From Lachnospiraceae bacterium (GTDB lineage Bacteria > Bacillota > Clostridia > Lachnospirales > Lachnospiraceae), in contig JAAWCE010000106.1 of assembly GCA_022793065.1 (NCBI GenBank), positions 1-51,647 on the forward strand: a stretch of DNA of 51,647 bases, given 5' to 3'. The translations under genes were made by a program, and so were the position numbers. The notes under the pieces were generated by a model, which had not been told where the DNA came from, ran no database searches, and worked only from the letters and a program-made list of their open reading frames with translations. Positions 1-9,080 of this stretch are shown here, piece after piece (the stretch's first letter is position 1; each line of letters opens with the position of its first letter).

Positions 1-2
1 CA

Positions 3-101
3 AGTGAAAGAAATTATCATCGTAACAGAAAATCAGACCAGAAGAAGGAACAAATACTTAGCGACCTTCCTGAGTTTAAAAATGTCAAACTTATGTTCTG
101 A
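3..101 (+). CDS. C-terminal tail of an unidentified protein (5' end outside window)
   Basis: A reading frame open from the window edge gives about 32 residues ending DLPEFKNVKLMF and stops with the TGA at 99-101. The stop lies on the first of two tandem copies of TGATTACCTTTT (99-122). The tail is charged and looks like a genuine C-terminus, but it is too short to name. Its gene points towards the 3' end of the tRNA-Val at 189-262, an arrangement that would fit an integrase of an element inserted at that tRNA; this is inference only. Frame 1 is also open (to 159), so even the frame choice is uncertain. Confidence 0.3.
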   Translation, partial: SERNYHRNRKSDQKKEQILSDLPEFKNVKLMF

Positions 102-188
102 TTACCTTTTTGATTACCTTTTAAAATTTGCCGGAAGGAACAAAGCCACAAACCGTTGAAATTACAGGCTTTTTAGACAACAAAAAAA

Positions 189-262
189 TGGAAGCAAGGG
201 GGCTCGAACCCCTGGCCTTTCGCGTGTGAGGCGAACGCTCATCCCGGCTGAGCTATGCTTCC
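189..262 (-). tRNA. tRNA-Val (anticodon CAC)
   Basis: The minus strand folds into a complete 74-nt cloverleaf. It has a 7-bp acceptor stem (GGAAGCA with TGCTTCC), a D arm with GCTC/GAGC, an anticodon stem TTCGC/GCGAA with loop CTCACAC, and a T arm AGGGG-TTCGAGC-CCCCT. The loop places CAC at positions 34-36, which reads the valine codon GTG. CCA is not encoded directly after the discriminator A. Confidence 0.93.
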
Positions 263-271
263 ATGTCTATT

Positions 272-299
272 ATTTTAACACTGTCCAGAAAAAATGCAA
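272..299 (-). promoter_or_regulatory. Probable sigma-A promoter of tRNA-Val
   Basis: On the minus strand, TTGCAT (complement of 294-299) and TAAAAT (complement of 272-277) are 16 nt apart. The -10 ends about 10 nt before the tRNA 5' end, where a tRNA promoter is expected. Confidence 0.45.
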
Positions 300-396
300 G
301 AGGAAAATAAAAATTTTTGCATAAAATTTCAAAAGGATGTCAGAAATTTCATTGGAGTGTCATAAAAAGTCTTTTACCAAAATTTGTATAAAAATC

Positions 397-424
397 TAAA
401 TTGAGATTGTGTTTTTGCCGATAA
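397..424 (+). promoter_or_regulatory. Sigma-D/sigma-28 flagellar promoter
   Basis: TAAA at 397-400 and GCCGATAA at 417-424 are separated by 16 nt. This closely matches the motility consensus TAAA-N14-16-GCCGATAT. The predicted transcript starts near 431 and leads into the FliD-like gene at 579 with a leader of about 150 nt. The match is unusually good and assigns the downstream gene to the motility regulon. Confidence 0.75.
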
Positions 425-578
425 TAATATAAAATAGTATAAAGTATTATGTATAAGAGAGATGGGGCTTCGACCATAGGACAGAATGGAGTTTAAGAGT
501 TGGTAGAGAATTGTTTGGAAGGCGGAGTCTGAGCAGATGAGAAAATAACACGCAGCAAGATAGAATGGAGGTAGGATT

Positions 579-1361
579 ATGAGTATTAATATTAAGGCAA
601 AACCAGACATGTCTTTTATGTTCTCTAGTTTAGGAAGCGGCGCCGCCAATGTGGCGGGCAGTAATTTCCTGTCTGATTATGCAAGTATAAAGAACGGCAG
701 TTATGCTAAGCTTATGAAAGCTTATTATGGCGGGCACGCAAGCAGTGCCGTAAAATCCGCTGCAAAGGGCAGCATGGAGAGGACGAAAGCGGCGGAGCAG
801 ACTAAGGAAGATAAAAAGGCATATTCAAAGGTACAGACTTCGGCAGACGGTTTGAAGGATGCAGCGGATGCGTTGCTTTCAACCGGCTCCAAATCCGTAT
901 TTGCGCAGAAGGATATTACGACTAAAGATGAAAACGGCAAGGAGATCACTGAGAAGGGCTATGATACGGAAGGCATATATAAGGCGGTAAGTAATTTTGT
1001 GACAAATTATAACGCAGTGATTCAGGCGACGGACGACGCGGATAATGATACCATTTCCAAACGTACAGGGAATATGATGAATGCTACTGCAAGCAACCTA
1101 AAGTCTTTGCTTGCAATAGGAATCAATATTAACAAGGATGGTACTTTGGATTTAGATAAGAGTACTTTTATGAAATCCGAAATGTCCACAGTGAAGAGTT
1201 TGTTTTCCGGCAATGGTTCTTATGGATATCGTGTTTCCGCACAGGCATCCTTAATCGGTTATGCAGCAAACCGTGAGGTGAATCAGGGGAAATTGTACAA
1301 TACAAAGGGTACATACAGTACCAATTTCAGCAGCGGTAATCTGTTTAACTGTGGGTTCTGA
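579..1361 (+). CDS. FliD/flagellin-associated-like hypothetical protein
   Basis: The gene encodes 260 residues starting at ATG 579 behind a GGAGG ribosome site. The central part (about residues 130-150, VSNFVTNYNAVI) resembles the conserved segment of the C-terminal domain of the flagellar filament cap protein FliD. The surrounding sequence is rich in Ser, Ala, Asn and Lys, as in secreted axial flagellar proteins. There is no signal peptide or membrane segment, which suits type III flagellar export. At 260 residues it is much shorter than FliD (usually 450 or more), so it may be a FliD-derived accessory or an unrelated family with a similar motif. The sigma-28 promoter at 397-424 supports a motility-linked role. 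It stands alone between two tRNA genes, away from any flagellar operon visible here, and ends at a hairpin at 1379-1427. Confidence 0.6.
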   Translation: MSINIKAKPDMSFMFSSLGSGAANVAGSNFLSDYASIKNGSYAKLMKAYYGGHASSAVKSAAKGSMERTKAAEQTKEDKKAYSKVQTSADGLKDAADALLSTGSKSVFAQKDITTKDENGKEITEKGYDTEGIYKAVSNFVTNYNAVIQATDDADNDTISKRTGNMMNATASNLKSLLAIGININKDGTLDLDKSTFMKSEMSTVKSLFSGNGSYGYRVSAQASLIGYAANREVNQGKLYNTKGTYSTNFSSGNLFNCGF

Positions 1362-1378
1362 TATGTAACAATATGCGT

Positions 1379-1433
1379 AAGCTGCCAAATTGTAGTTCTT
1401 TTGAATGGAATAACATTTTGGCAGCTTAGTTTA
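1379..1433 (+). terminator. Hairpin terminator after the FliD-like gene
   Basis: AAGCTGCCAAA (1379-1389) pairs with TTTGGCAGCTT (1417-1427), an 11-bp perfect stem. The loop is long (27 nt) and the T-run that follows is short, so termination efficiency is uncertain. Confidence 0.5.
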
Positions 1434-1521
1434 TGACAGCCGTACATGCGGGCGGATCATAGGTGACCGAATGAGACGATTCGTATTTTAGAAAAAAACA
1501 AAAGAAAAAATGAAAAAGGTA

Positions 1522-1550
1522 TTGACTTTTTCCAAATAATAGTTTAAGAT
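1522..1550 (+). promoter_or_regulatory. Sigma-A promoter of tRNA-Leu
   Basis: TTGACT (1522-1527), a 17-nt spacer and TAAGAT (1545-1550) lie 11 nt upstream of the tRNA-Leu 5' end. Confidence 0.65.
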
Positions 1551-1561
1551 ATATTTTGTTC

Positions 1562-1645
1562 GCAGGAATGGCGGAATTGGCAGACGCGCACGGTTCAGGT
1601 CCGTGTGGTAGCAATACCATGAGAGTTCAAGTCTCTTTTCCTGCA
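1562..1645 (+). tRNA. tRNA-Leu (anticodon CAG)
   Basis: This is an 84-nt class II tRNA. The acceptor stem is GCAGGAA with TTCCTGC, the anticodon loop TTCAGGT gives CAG (reads CTG), and it has a long variable arm and a T arm around GTTCAAG. The discriminator is A and CCA is not encoded. A promoter lies just upstream and a strong terminator just downstream, so it is a single-gene transcript. Confidence 0.95.
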
Positions 1646-1655
1646 TACTAAGGGA

Positions 1656-1689
1656 GAGTGTTAAGTAGTTGGCTTAACACTCTTTTTTT
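1656..1689 (+). terminator. Intrinsic terminator of tRNA-Leu
   Basis: GAGTGTTAAG (1656-1665) pairs perfectly with CTTAACACTC (1673-1682), followed by seven T residues. Confidence 0.9.
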
Positions 1690-1726
1690 ACCAGGTAAGA
1701 ATTGTTGATTTTGGAGCGTAACATTT

Positions 1727-3025
1727 ATGGTGAAAAAAGAGAACAGGGAGAAAGTACAGCATAAGGACTGGTATGAGTTGGACTTATCTGCTATTGTGTA
1801 TCCGACGCTGCAGCGCAGAGATTATTCTTCCGTATATAGACTTTCTGTAGTATTAAAGGATGAGATAAAACCGGAAGTGCTTCAAAAAGCATTGGATATG
1901 ACTTTGCCCAGATTTCCCACATATAAAGCGGCAATCCGGAAAGGATTGTTTTGGCGCTATCTGGAACCCAATGATCGTCCTGGTCCATTTGTACAGGAAG
2001 ACGTAAGAAATCCGTGTCAGCCTATGTATTTTAAGGCAAATAACCGATATTTGGTGAGAGTTTACTATTTCAGAAACAGAATTTCGCTGGAGGCGCATCA
2101 CAGTCTGGGGGACGGCACGGGCGGCATGTGTGTGTTGCTGACTATGACAGCTACTTATCTAAGGCTTTTGGGAGTGTCAGGGATACAAAACGGCGGTTTT
2201 GTATTAGATATCAATGAGAAACCGGCTGAGGAAGAGTTGGAGGACGCATATATTCGCTATGCAAATGCCAAAGTGTGCCCGCCCAGGCTGGAAGAGAAGA
2301 CTTATCGGGTTCGCGGGACGGCGGAACCCTTTTATACTTTGAATATTATAGATGGTATTATGTCTGTGTCAGAAGTAATGGCAGTTGCAAAAGGATATCA
2401 TGCCACCATAACAGAATATCTGAACGCGGTGCTTTTGTATGCGCTTTTAACCAAACAACAGGAAGAGAAGCGAGTTTCCCTTCGACCGGTGAAAATAGCT
2501 ATGCCGGTGAATTTGCGGCGCTTTTTTCCTTCCATAACGTTGAGAAATTTTATTACCATGATTTATCCGGGAGTGGACCCAAGGCTGGGGGAATATACTT
2601 TTGAGGAAATTGTGGAACAGGTGCATAACTACATGAGATATCACTTAAATGAGAAACTGCTTCGCGGGGATATCACGACCAATGCGGCCACCCAGCGTAA
2701 TCCATTCATTCGTATCGTGCCATTGTTTATTAAGGATTATGTGGTAAGGCTTTTTTATACGAAGATTCAGGATAGAAATTCTTCGGCGGGGCTGACCAAT
2801 ATGGGAGCTTTGAAGGTGCCGGAAGGAATGAAGTCCTATATCAAACGTTTTGATATTTATATGGGACAACCTTTTTCACGAAGGACAAATTGTGCGATTA
2901 TCAGTTTTGGGGATATTCTGACGGTTAATTTTGCCAGCAGTATTATTGAAGCTGATGTGGAACGGTATTTTTTTCGGAAGCTGGTACGGGATGGAATTCA
3001 TGTGAAAATAGAGAGTAATCGTTAG
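1727..3025 (+). CDS. CoA-dependent acyltransferase superfamily protein (condensation/alcohol acetyltransferase-like)
   Basis: The protein has 432 residues. Residues 124-130 read HHSLGDG, the HHxxxDG catalytic motif of the chloramphenicol acetyltransferase/condensation-domain/alcohol O-acetyltransferase superfamily; the second His would be the general base in acyl transfer. The length fits a stand-alone two-lobed acyltransferase. There is no carrier-protein or adenylation domain nearby, so non-ribosomal peptide synthesis is unlikely. It is the first gene of a three-gene same-strand group with a zinc-ribbon membrane protein (from 3059) and an alpha/beta hydrolase (from 3871). An enzyme that makes esters next to one that cleaves them suggests lipid or small-ester metabolism, but the substrate cannot be deduced. 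The start at 1727 has a GGAG about 10 nt upstream. Confidence 0.75.
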   Translation: MVKKENREKVQHKDWYELDLSAIVYPTLQRRDYSSVYRLSVVLKDEIKPEVLQKALDMTLPRFPTYKAAIRKGLFWRYLEPNDRPGPFVQEDVRNPCQPMYFKANNRYLVRVYYFRNRISLEAHHSLGDGTGGMCVLLTMTATYLRLLGVSGIQNGGFVLDINEKPAEEELEDAYIRYANAKVCPPRLEEKTYRVRGTAEPFYTLNIIDGIMSVSEVMAVAKGYHATITEYLNAVLLYALLTKQQEEKRVSLRPVKIAMPVNLRRFFPSITLRNFITMIYPGVDPRLGEYTFEEIVEQVHNYMRYHLNEKLLRGDITTNAATQRNPFIRIVPLFIKDYVVRLFYTKIQDRNSSAGLTNMGALKVPEGMKSYIKRFDIYMGQPFSRRTNCAIISFGDILTVNFASSIIEADVERYFFRKLVRDGIHVKIESNR

Positions 3026-3058
3026 TTTTAGGTGCTTGTTAGTTCGGAAAGGGAAACT

Positions 3059-3820
3059 ATGTCTTATTGTGTAAATTGTGGTGTGGAGCTGGACGGTTCC
3101 GCAAGAGAATGTCCTTTGTGCAATACGCCGGTACTGAATCCAAAAGAGTATGGGGGATATACAGCTATAAGAACCAGACTGTCACAGGCAGCCAATGAAA
3201 GCCAGGAGGGAAGACAGGAGGCAGAACCGCCTTTCCCTAAGGAAAAAGGACAAGTTGAGACAGTCAATCGAAAGGATTTGGGGATATTGTTATCCATGGT
3301 GGTTTTAGCTACGGCTGCTACCTGTGGTGTTTTAAATGCGCTTGTGTTTCGGGGCGTGCTTTGGTCGTTGACAGTCATTGGGGCTTGTGTGGTATTATGG
3401 GTAATTTTGATTCCGGCAGTGATATATAAGGGGCAGTCGGTCTATGTTTCATTACTGTATGATGGGGCGGCAACAGGAATTTATCTGTATATGCTCACAT
3501 ATCTTACAGGGAGCAAAGATTGGGTATGGGGGCTGGGAATTCCCATTACCATACTGGTAACATTGATTGCGGAATTGTTGACATTGTGTATTCGTAAGTT
3601 TCCCCGATCTTTTCTGACCGTAGCGCTGTATTTGTTTACGGCATTAGGGTTGTTGTGCATGGGATTGGAAATATTAATTGACCGCTATCTGGCAAAAGAT
3701 ATTGCTTTGAGTTGGTCTGCCGTAGTGCTGACGGTTTGTGTTATTTTGGACATTACCGTGATTACCATGCTTTCCCGCAGACATTTACGGGAAGAAGTCC
3801 GCAGACGACTGCATTTTTGA
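3059..3820 (+). CDS. Zinc-ribbon multi-pass membrane protein (DUF6320-like)
   Basis: A 253-residue protein is read from ATG 3059, which has a GGAAAGGG ribosome site; an upstream GTG at 3032 is possible but weaker. The N-terminus holds a zinc ribbon with CVNCG and CPLC pairs (about residues 4-25). A polar linker follows, then about six to seven hydrophobic segments from residue 75 to 240, ending in a very basic tail. The layout matches the family I recall as DUF6320, whose function is not established. It sits 33 nt after the acyltransferase and about 50 nt before the hydrolase, so the three are probably co-transcribed. A role as a membrane partner of the two enzymes is inference. Confidence 0.65.
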   Translation: MSYCVNCGVELDGSARECPLCNTPVLNPKEYGGYTAIRTRLSQAANESQEGRQEAEPPFPKEKGQVETVNRKDLGILLSMVVLATAATCGVLNALVFRGVLWSLTVIGACVVLWVILIPAVIYKGQSVYVSLLYDGAATGIYLYMLTYLTGSKDWVWGLGIPITILVTLIAELLTLCIRKFPRSFLTVALYLFTALGLLCMGLEILIDRYLAKDIALSWSAVVLTVCVILDITVITMLSRRHLREEVRRRLHF

Positions 3821-3870
3821 GGCAAGATAGGAATGGAGAACTGATTGATAGAATTCATATAAAAAGGATT

Positions 3871-4797
3871 ATGACGGAAATGGCAATAGAGTTAGAAAAA
3901 GAGGCGAGAAGAAACAAAAGAAATCAGGGATTGATGCAGTTAGTGAGACGCGCCCATGGTTTGGTGGAAAATCCTGACATTGAGAAGCACAGGCAGTCTC
4001 AGAACTATTTGGGGGCCATTTTGAGCAATACAAGGGATATTGGTTATAGAGAAATTGATATTGACGGAATGTACGGTGAATGGGTCAGCGTCAACCGGGC
4101 ACATATGAAAAAGTATGTGATTCTGCATTGTCATGGTGGCGGGTATTCTACAGGAAGTTGTCTGTATGCCCGAACATTGACATCCAAATTGGCGGCGTCA
4201 ACTTCCATGGATGTGTTGTGTTTTGATTATCGCCTGGCGCCGGAACACCCCTATCCGGCGGCCACGGAAGACGCTATGAAAGCATGGAATTATCTGATGT
4301 TGTTCGGATATGGCGCAAGGGATGTAATTTTGACAGGGGATTCGGCGGGGGGAAATCTGGCGTTATCTTTGACGCTGCGGTTAAAGCAAGAGGGAAGGCT
4401 GCTGCCCAGAGGAATCGTTTTAATGTCTCCCTGGACGGACCTGACTTCGTCGGGAGATTCCTTCCAGGAGAAAGCGGAATTGGACCCGGTGCTGAATCGT
4501 CCTTATATTGAAAGAATGGTGGAGGCGTATGCAGGGGAACAAGACTTGAAAAATCCTTTCATTTCTCCCCTGTTTGGAGAATTGGACGGATTTCCGCCCA
4601 CGTATATCCAAGTAGGGGAAAACGAGATTTTACTCAGCGACGCTACAAGGCTTCACCAGGCATTTGTGGACGCCAACGTATCGGTGAAAATGGAGGTGTA
4701 CCCTGGTATGTGGCATGTGTTCCAAATGTCTCCCGTAAAGGCGGCAAGAGACGCTATGGACAAAAATGCGGAATTTATATATGATATTTGTCGTTAA
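3871..4797 (+). CDS. Alpha/beta hydrolase, hormone-sensitive-lipase-type esterase
   Basis: The protein carries an HGGG oxyanion-hole motif (HCHGGGYSTG) and the nucleophile elbow GDSAGG, the signature of the HSL/type IV esterase family. It has a later Asp in the LDPV/FPPTYIQVGENE region and a catalytic His in MWHVFQ near the C-terminus. Length (about 308 residues) is normal for the family. No signal peptide is seen, so it is probably cytoplasmic and cleaves short acyl esters. The frame is open upstream to 3712, but that part overlaps the preceding gene. I chose ATG 3871; ATG 3880, at better distance from AAGGA, is equally possible. The transcript ends at the terminator at 4827-4870. Confidence 0.85.
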   Translation: MTEMAIELEKEARRNKRNQGLMQLVRRAHGLVENPDIEKHRQSQNYLGAILSNTRDIGYREIDIDGMYGEWVSVNRAHMKKYVILHCHGGGYSTGSCLYARTLTSKLAASTSMDVLCFDYRLAPEHPYPAATEDAMKAWNYLMLFGYGARDVILTGDSAGGNLALSLTLRLKQEGRLLPRGIVLMSPWTDLTSSGDSFQEKAELDPVLNRPYIERMVEAYAGEQDLKNPFISPLFGELDGFPPTYIQVGENEILLSDATRLHQAFVDANVSVKMEVYPGMWHVFQMSPVKAARDAMDKNAEFIYDICR

Positions 4798-4826
4798 ATG
4801 AAGAAAATACTATGAACAGGGAACGA

Positions 4827-4870
4827 AAATTGTTATTATTTGGCAGGGTGCCGGATTGTAACAATTTTTT
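4827..4870 (+). terminator. Intrinsic terminator of the acyltransferase-hydrolase operon
   Basis: AAATTGTTA (4827-4835) pairs with TAACAATTT (4859-4867), with an inner GGC/GCC pair in the loop, and a T-run follows. Confidence 0.75.
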
Positions 4871-4962
4871 GTGATATAAAAAAGGAATTTGGCTTTGCGT
4901 GCAGAATAATAAAATTAGGAGAAAGGTTTTGCTTTTGACGTTTCGTCGGAAAAGAGGCATAC

Positions 4963-5967
4963 ATGACAATCAGAGAAAGCTTAGAACAATGGGAGAAGAA
5001 CTATCTAAGTCCTTATGCAGCGCACAGTACAGATTCCAGAGGCAGGCCAAGGCCGGAAGAACAGTGTGATATCAGACCCGTGTTCCAGCGTGACAGGGAT
5101 AGAATCATTCACTGCAGGGCCTTCCGCAGACTGAAGGATAAGACACAAGTATTTCTGTCTCCGGAGGGAGATCAGTACCGTACCAGGCTGACGCATACCC
5201 TGGAAGTATCTCAAAATGCACGTACCATTGCAAAGGCGCTGAAACTGAATGAAGAATTAGTGGAGGCTATAGCGCTGGGGCATGATTTGGGTCATACTCC
5301 CTTTGGCCATGCAGGAGAGAGGGCGTTAAACACAGTCTGTCCTCTGGGATTTGAGCATCATCAGCAGAGTGTGCGTACAGTGGACAGATTGGAGAAGAAC
5401 GGACGGGGACTTAATCTGACCTATGAAGTCCGGGATGGTATTTTAAATCATCAGACCACGGGAACACCCCATACATTGGAAGGCAAGGTAGTACGGTTTT
5501 CGGATAAGATAGCGTATATTCACCATGACATGGATGACGCGGTGCGTGCGGGAATACTGAAGGAGAGCGACGTGCCCAGGGAGATTCGAGAGGTGATTGG
5601 CAGTACGTCAGGAAAGCGCCTGGATAATTTTATTCACGATATTGTGACTGCCAGTATGGGGCAAAATGATATACGGATGTCGGAGCCTGTGGCGGAGGCA
5701 ATGAAGCAGTTGCGGCAGTTTATGTCTGATAATGTGTATCATAATCCTTTGGCAAAAAGTGAAGAGGGTAAGGCGGTACAATTGATGGAAACCCTGTATC
5801 AGCATTTTATGAAACATACGGACGAACTGCCTGCAGAGTTTTTATTACTTTTGTCCGAGGGGGATGCCAAAGAACAGGTAATATGTGATTATGTGGCGTC
5901 CATGACTGATCGGTTTGCCATTGCCATGTATGAGAGGATTTACATACCAAAGTGCTGGTCCATATAA
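4963..5967 (+). CDS. dgt: dGTP triphosphohydrolase-like HD-domain protein
   Basis: The 334-residue protein shows the HD metal-binding pattern of the dGTPase family: THTLEVSQ (His78), then GHDLGHTPFGHAGE (His107-Asp108), and the N-terminal CRAFRRLKDKTQVF stretch typical of Dgt. The expected reaction is hydrolysis of a dNTP to the deoxynucleoside and triphosphate, controlling dNTP pools. It lies about 120 nt upstream of dnaG. The dgt-dnaG-rpoD order is common in Clostridia and links nucleotide supply, primer synthesis and transcription. ATG 4963 is the only sensible start. Confidence 0.9.
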   Translation: MTIRESLEQWEKNYLSPYAAHSTDSRGRPRPEEQCDIRPVFQRDRDRIIHCRAFRRLKDKTQVFLSPEGDQYRTRLTHTLEVSQNARTIAKALKLNEELVEAIALGHDLGHTPFGHAGERALNTVCPLGFEHHQQSVRTVDRLEKNGRGLNLTYEVRDGILNHQTTGTPHTLEGKVVRFSDKIAYIHHDMDDAVRAGILKESDVPREIREVIGSTSGKRLDNFIHDIVTASMGQNDIRMSEPVAEAMKQLRQFMSDNVYHNPLAKSEEGKAVQLMETLYQHFMKHTDELPAEFLLLLSEGDAKEQVICDYVASMTDRFAIAMYERIYIPKCWSI

Positions 5968-6088
5968 ATCAGAACGCAGTTATCTGGTGGGGGAACTGTA
6001 GTAAAGTGTTTCCACCGCTTTCCATTGTTTGTATGGCAGTATGAAACGGACAGGTCAGGGTATATTAGAATAAGATGAAGGAGTATCA

Positions 6089-7882
6089 ATGTATTATCCG
6101 GAAGAACTTGTGGAAGAAGTGAGGTCAAAAAGTGATATTGTGGAAGCGGTGTCAAGGTATGTGAAACTGCAGAAGAAAGGCGGCAGCCATTGGGGACTGT
6201 GCCCTTTCCACAATGAGAAGACACCTTCTTTCTCCGTCAGCGCCAGTAAGCAAATTTATCATTGCTTTGGCTGCGGTGCGGGGGGAGATGTGTTTGGTTT
6301 CCTGATGAATTATGAGAATTACACGTTTCCGGAAGCGATGAAGGAATTGGCAGACCGAGCGGGCGTGCAGCTTCCCGACATTCAGGAAGGGGAAGAAGGG
6401 CGTGTGCGGGAGAAAAGAAGAGCAAGGCTTTTGGAGGTCAACAAGGAAGCGGCGAAATTCTTCTATTATCAGCTTCGCAGCCCTATAGGGGAAATCGGGT
6501 ATGAATATTTAAAAAAGAGAGAATTATCCAAAGAAACCATGCATAGATTTGGCTTGGGGTATGCGGGGAAAAACGGGGAGGAGCTGGTAAGGTATCTGCA
6601 GGAAAAGGGATTTGAAGACGAGGTGATTAAGGAGGCCGGGCTGGCCGGTTATTCTGAGAAATATGGGCTTAGAAGTCAATTCTGGAACAGGGTGATGTTC
6701 CCTATCCAGGATAAAAATAATCGGGTCATCGGTTTTGGCGGCAGGGTTATGGGAGAAGGAGAACCAAAGTATTTGAATTCTCCCGAAACCCCCATCTTTG
6801 ACAAAAGGCGGAATCTGTACGGACTGAATTTTGCCAGAACGTCCAGGAGCGGCAATATGATTCTGTGTGAAGGCTATATGGATGTGATTGCCATGCATCA
6901 GGCCGGATTTACCCAGGCGATTGCTTCGTTGGGGACGGCATTTACGGAAGAACAGGCCGGATTGCTGCGCAAATACACAAACAGCGTATATCTGGCGTAT
7001 GACAGTGACGGCGCCGGGGTGAAGGCAGCCCTTCGCAGTATCGGTATTTTGCGGGAAGCAGGTCTGTCCGGTAAGGTTATTGATATGAGACCTTATAAGG
7101 ACCCGGACGAATTTATGAAGGCACTGGGGCGGGAGGCGTTTGAAGAGCGCATCCGGAAGGCGGAAAGCAGTTTTTTCTTTGAGCTGAGAATATTGGAAGA
7201 ACAGTTTAACCTGAGTGACCCGGAGGAAAAAACCAAATTTCACAGGGAGATAGCCAAAAAACTGTGCAGTTTTTCAGAGTCCATGGAGCGGGAAAATTAT
7301 CTTAAGGCGGCGGCAGACAAATATTTTATCAACGAGAACAGTCTGAAAGGGCTGGTGGAAAGATATGCGGCCCAGACCGGCCTGACAAGGCCTTTGGAGC
7401 GTCCCAGACAGGGCGTGCGGAAGAAAGACCCGAAAGAAAGTATAAAGCGTGACCAGCGGCTTTTGCTGAAATGGATTTCGGATGAACCGGCCGTGCATCA
7501 GAAAATTAAACAGTACATTTCTGCCGAAGACTTTACGGAAGAACCTTATCGACAGGTGGCGGACCGACTGTTTGGGGATTTGGAACAGGGGAAATATAAT
7601 CTGGCCGCAATCGTCGGGATGTTTGAAGATGAGGAAGAACACCGTCTGGCGGCGGAGATATTCAGCGAGGATCTGCCCAGCCTGGAGACAGTGAAGGAAC
7701 GGGAAAAGGCATTTCATGACGTGCTGGTTCGGGTGAAAGAAAACAGTTATGAATATTTTGCCAATCAGTTGACTGAGAGTGCCGATGCGCTGAAACGGGT
7801 GGTTGATGGCAAGAGAGAGTTGGAACTATTGAAGAAAACGCATATTTCCCTGGAATCAGGTAAAGCTATTGATAATTTATAA
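6089..7882 (+). CDS. dnaG: DNA primase DnaG
   Basis: The protein has 597 residues, normal for a Firmicute primase. The N-terminal CHC2 zinc finger is seen as Cys38, His41, Cys59 and Cys62 ([11 protein letters not shown], then CFGCGAGGD). A TOPRIM catalytic core follows, with ILCEGYMDV and the acidic YDSDGAG motif (about residues 260-320). The C-terminal third is the helicase-interaction domain. The enzyme makes RNA primers at the replication fork. It is preceded by a GAAGGAG ribosome site and followed closely by rpoD. Confidence 0.97.
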   Translation: MYYPEELVEEVRSKSDIVEAVSRYVKLQKKGGSHWGLCPFHNEKTPSFSVSASKQIYHCFGCGAGGDVFGFLMNYENYTFPEAMKELADRAGVQLPDIQEGEEGRVREKRRARLLEVNKEAAKFFYYQLRSPIGEIGYEYLKKRELSKETMHRFGLGYAGKNGEELVRYLQEKGFEDEVIKEAGLAGYSEKYGLRSQFWNRVMFPIQDKNNRVIGFGGRVMGEGEPKYLNSPETPIFDKRRNLYGLNFARTSRSGNMILCEGYMDVIAMHQAGFTQAIASLGTAFTEEQAGLLRKYTNSVYLAYDSDGAGVKAALRSIGILREAGLSGKVIDMRPYKDPDEFMKALGREAFEERIRKAESSFFFELRILEEQFNLSDPEEKTKFHREIAKKLCSFSESMERENYLKAAADKYFINENSLKGLVERYAAQTGLTRPLERPRQGVRKKDPKESIKRDQRLLLKWISDEPAVHQKIKQYISAEDFTEEPYRQVADRLFGDLEQGKYNLAAIVGMFEDEEEHRLAAEIFSEDLPSLETVKEREKAFHDVLVRVKENSYEYFANQLTESADALKRVVDGKRELELLKKTHISLESGKAIDNL

Positions 7883-7964
7883 AGAATCAAACATTATTCA
7901 TAATGAAAGATCATTGGATTTTCAACAGAGGGAAAGCTTCCCAAGGAAGGATGGATTTATTACG

Positions 7965-9080
7965 ATGGATGAAAACACACGGGCAAGGTTTGACGAGAAG
8001 ATAAAAGAGCTTCTGGCCTTTGCAAAAAAGAAGAAAAACATATTGGAATACCAGGAAATCTGTGATTTTTTTGCGGACATGCCTTTGGAAGAGGAACAGT
8101 TCGAGAAGATTTTAGAGGTGCTGGAACAGCATAATGTGGATGTGTTCCGAATTACGGATGATGATGTGGACCCGGACCCGGATGAACTTCTTCTGGCGGA
8201 AGAGGAAGATGTGGATGTGGAGAATCTGGATTTATCCATCCCTGACGGTATCAGCATTGAAGACCCTGTGCGTATGTATTTGAAGGAGATCGGCAAAGTG
8301 CCGCTGCTTTCCGCAGACGAGGAGATTGAGCTTGCGAAGAGAATGGAGATTGGGGATCAAAATGCCAAAAAGAGGCTGGCAGAGGCCAATCTGCGTCTGG
8401 TTGTAAGCATTGCAAAGCGGTATGTAGGACGGGGGATGCTGTTTCTTGATTTGATTCAGGAGGGAAATCTGGGGTTAATTAAAGCCGTGGAAAAATTTGA
8501 TTACCGTAAGGGTTATAAGTTTTCCACATACGCTACCTGGTGGATTCGTCAGGCGATTACCAGAGCCATCGCAGATCAGGCAAGAACTATCAGGATACCG
8601 GTTCATATGGTGGAGACCATCAACAAACTGATTCGGGTCAGCAGGCAGTTGCTGCAGGAGCTTGGCCGCGAACCGACCCCCGAAGAGATAGCGGAAGAAA
8701 TGAAGATGCCTGTGGACCGTGTGCGGGAAATTATGAAAATCAGCCAGGAGCCTGTCTCTATGGAGACGCCCATTGGCGAAGAGGAAGACAGTCATCTGGG
8801 GGATTTTATCGAGGATGATAATGTGCCCGCGCCGGCGGATGCGGCAGCGTTTACCTTGCTCAAAGAACAACTGGTGGAGGTTCTCAGTACATTGACCGAG
8901 CGGGAACAGAAAGTGCTGCGTCTTCGGTTTGGACTGGACGACGGTCGTGCGCGGACGCTGGAAGAGGTGGGTAAGGAATTCAGCGTTACCAGAGAGAGAA
9001 TTCGTCAGATAGAGGCCAAAGCGCTTCGTAAGCTGCGCCACCCCAGCCGCAGCAGAAAGCTAAAGGATTATTTGGATTGA
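7965..9080 (+). CDS. rpoD: Primary sigma factor (sigma-70/sigma-A)
   Basis: From ATG 7965 the protein has 371 residues, typical of clostridial sigma-A. Region 1.1 is acidic (about residues 1-90). Regions 1.2/2 include the block beginning [11 protein letters not shown] and the core-binding and -10-reading segment around [13 protein letters not shown]. Regions 3 and 4 follow, ending with the helix-turn-helix [20 protein letters not shown]. The frame is open further upstream to 7869, overlapping the end of dnaG, but those residues do not resemble a sigma N-terminus. The stop codon overlaps the TTG start of the next gene, so the two are probably translationally coupled. Confidence 0.96.
   Translation: MDENTRARFDEKIKELLAFAKKKKNILEYQEICDFFADMPLEEEQFEKILEVLEQHNVDVFRITDDDVDPDPDELLLAEEEDVDVENLDLSIPDGISIEDPVRMYLKEIGKVPLLSADEEIELAKRMEIGDQNAKKRLAEANLRLVVSIAKRYVGRGMLFLDLIQEGNLGLIKAVEKFDYRKGYKFSTYATWWIRQAITRAIADQARTIRIPVHMVETINKLIRVSRQLLQELGREPTPEEIAEEMKMPVDRVREIMKISQEPVSMETPIGEEEDSHLGDFIEDDNVPAPADAAAFTLLKEQLVEVLSTLTEREQKVLRLRFGLDDGRARTLEEVGKEFSVTRERIRQIEAKALRKLRHPSRSRKLKDYLD

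Noticed and set aside
2275..2604. 109-codon ORF inside the acyltransferase gene
   Set aside because: An alternative-frame shadow lacking a plausible start or domain.
6524..7243. Minus-strand ORF of 239 codons inside dnaG
   Set aside because: Shadow of the dnaG TOPRIM region; the sense frame is strongly conserved.
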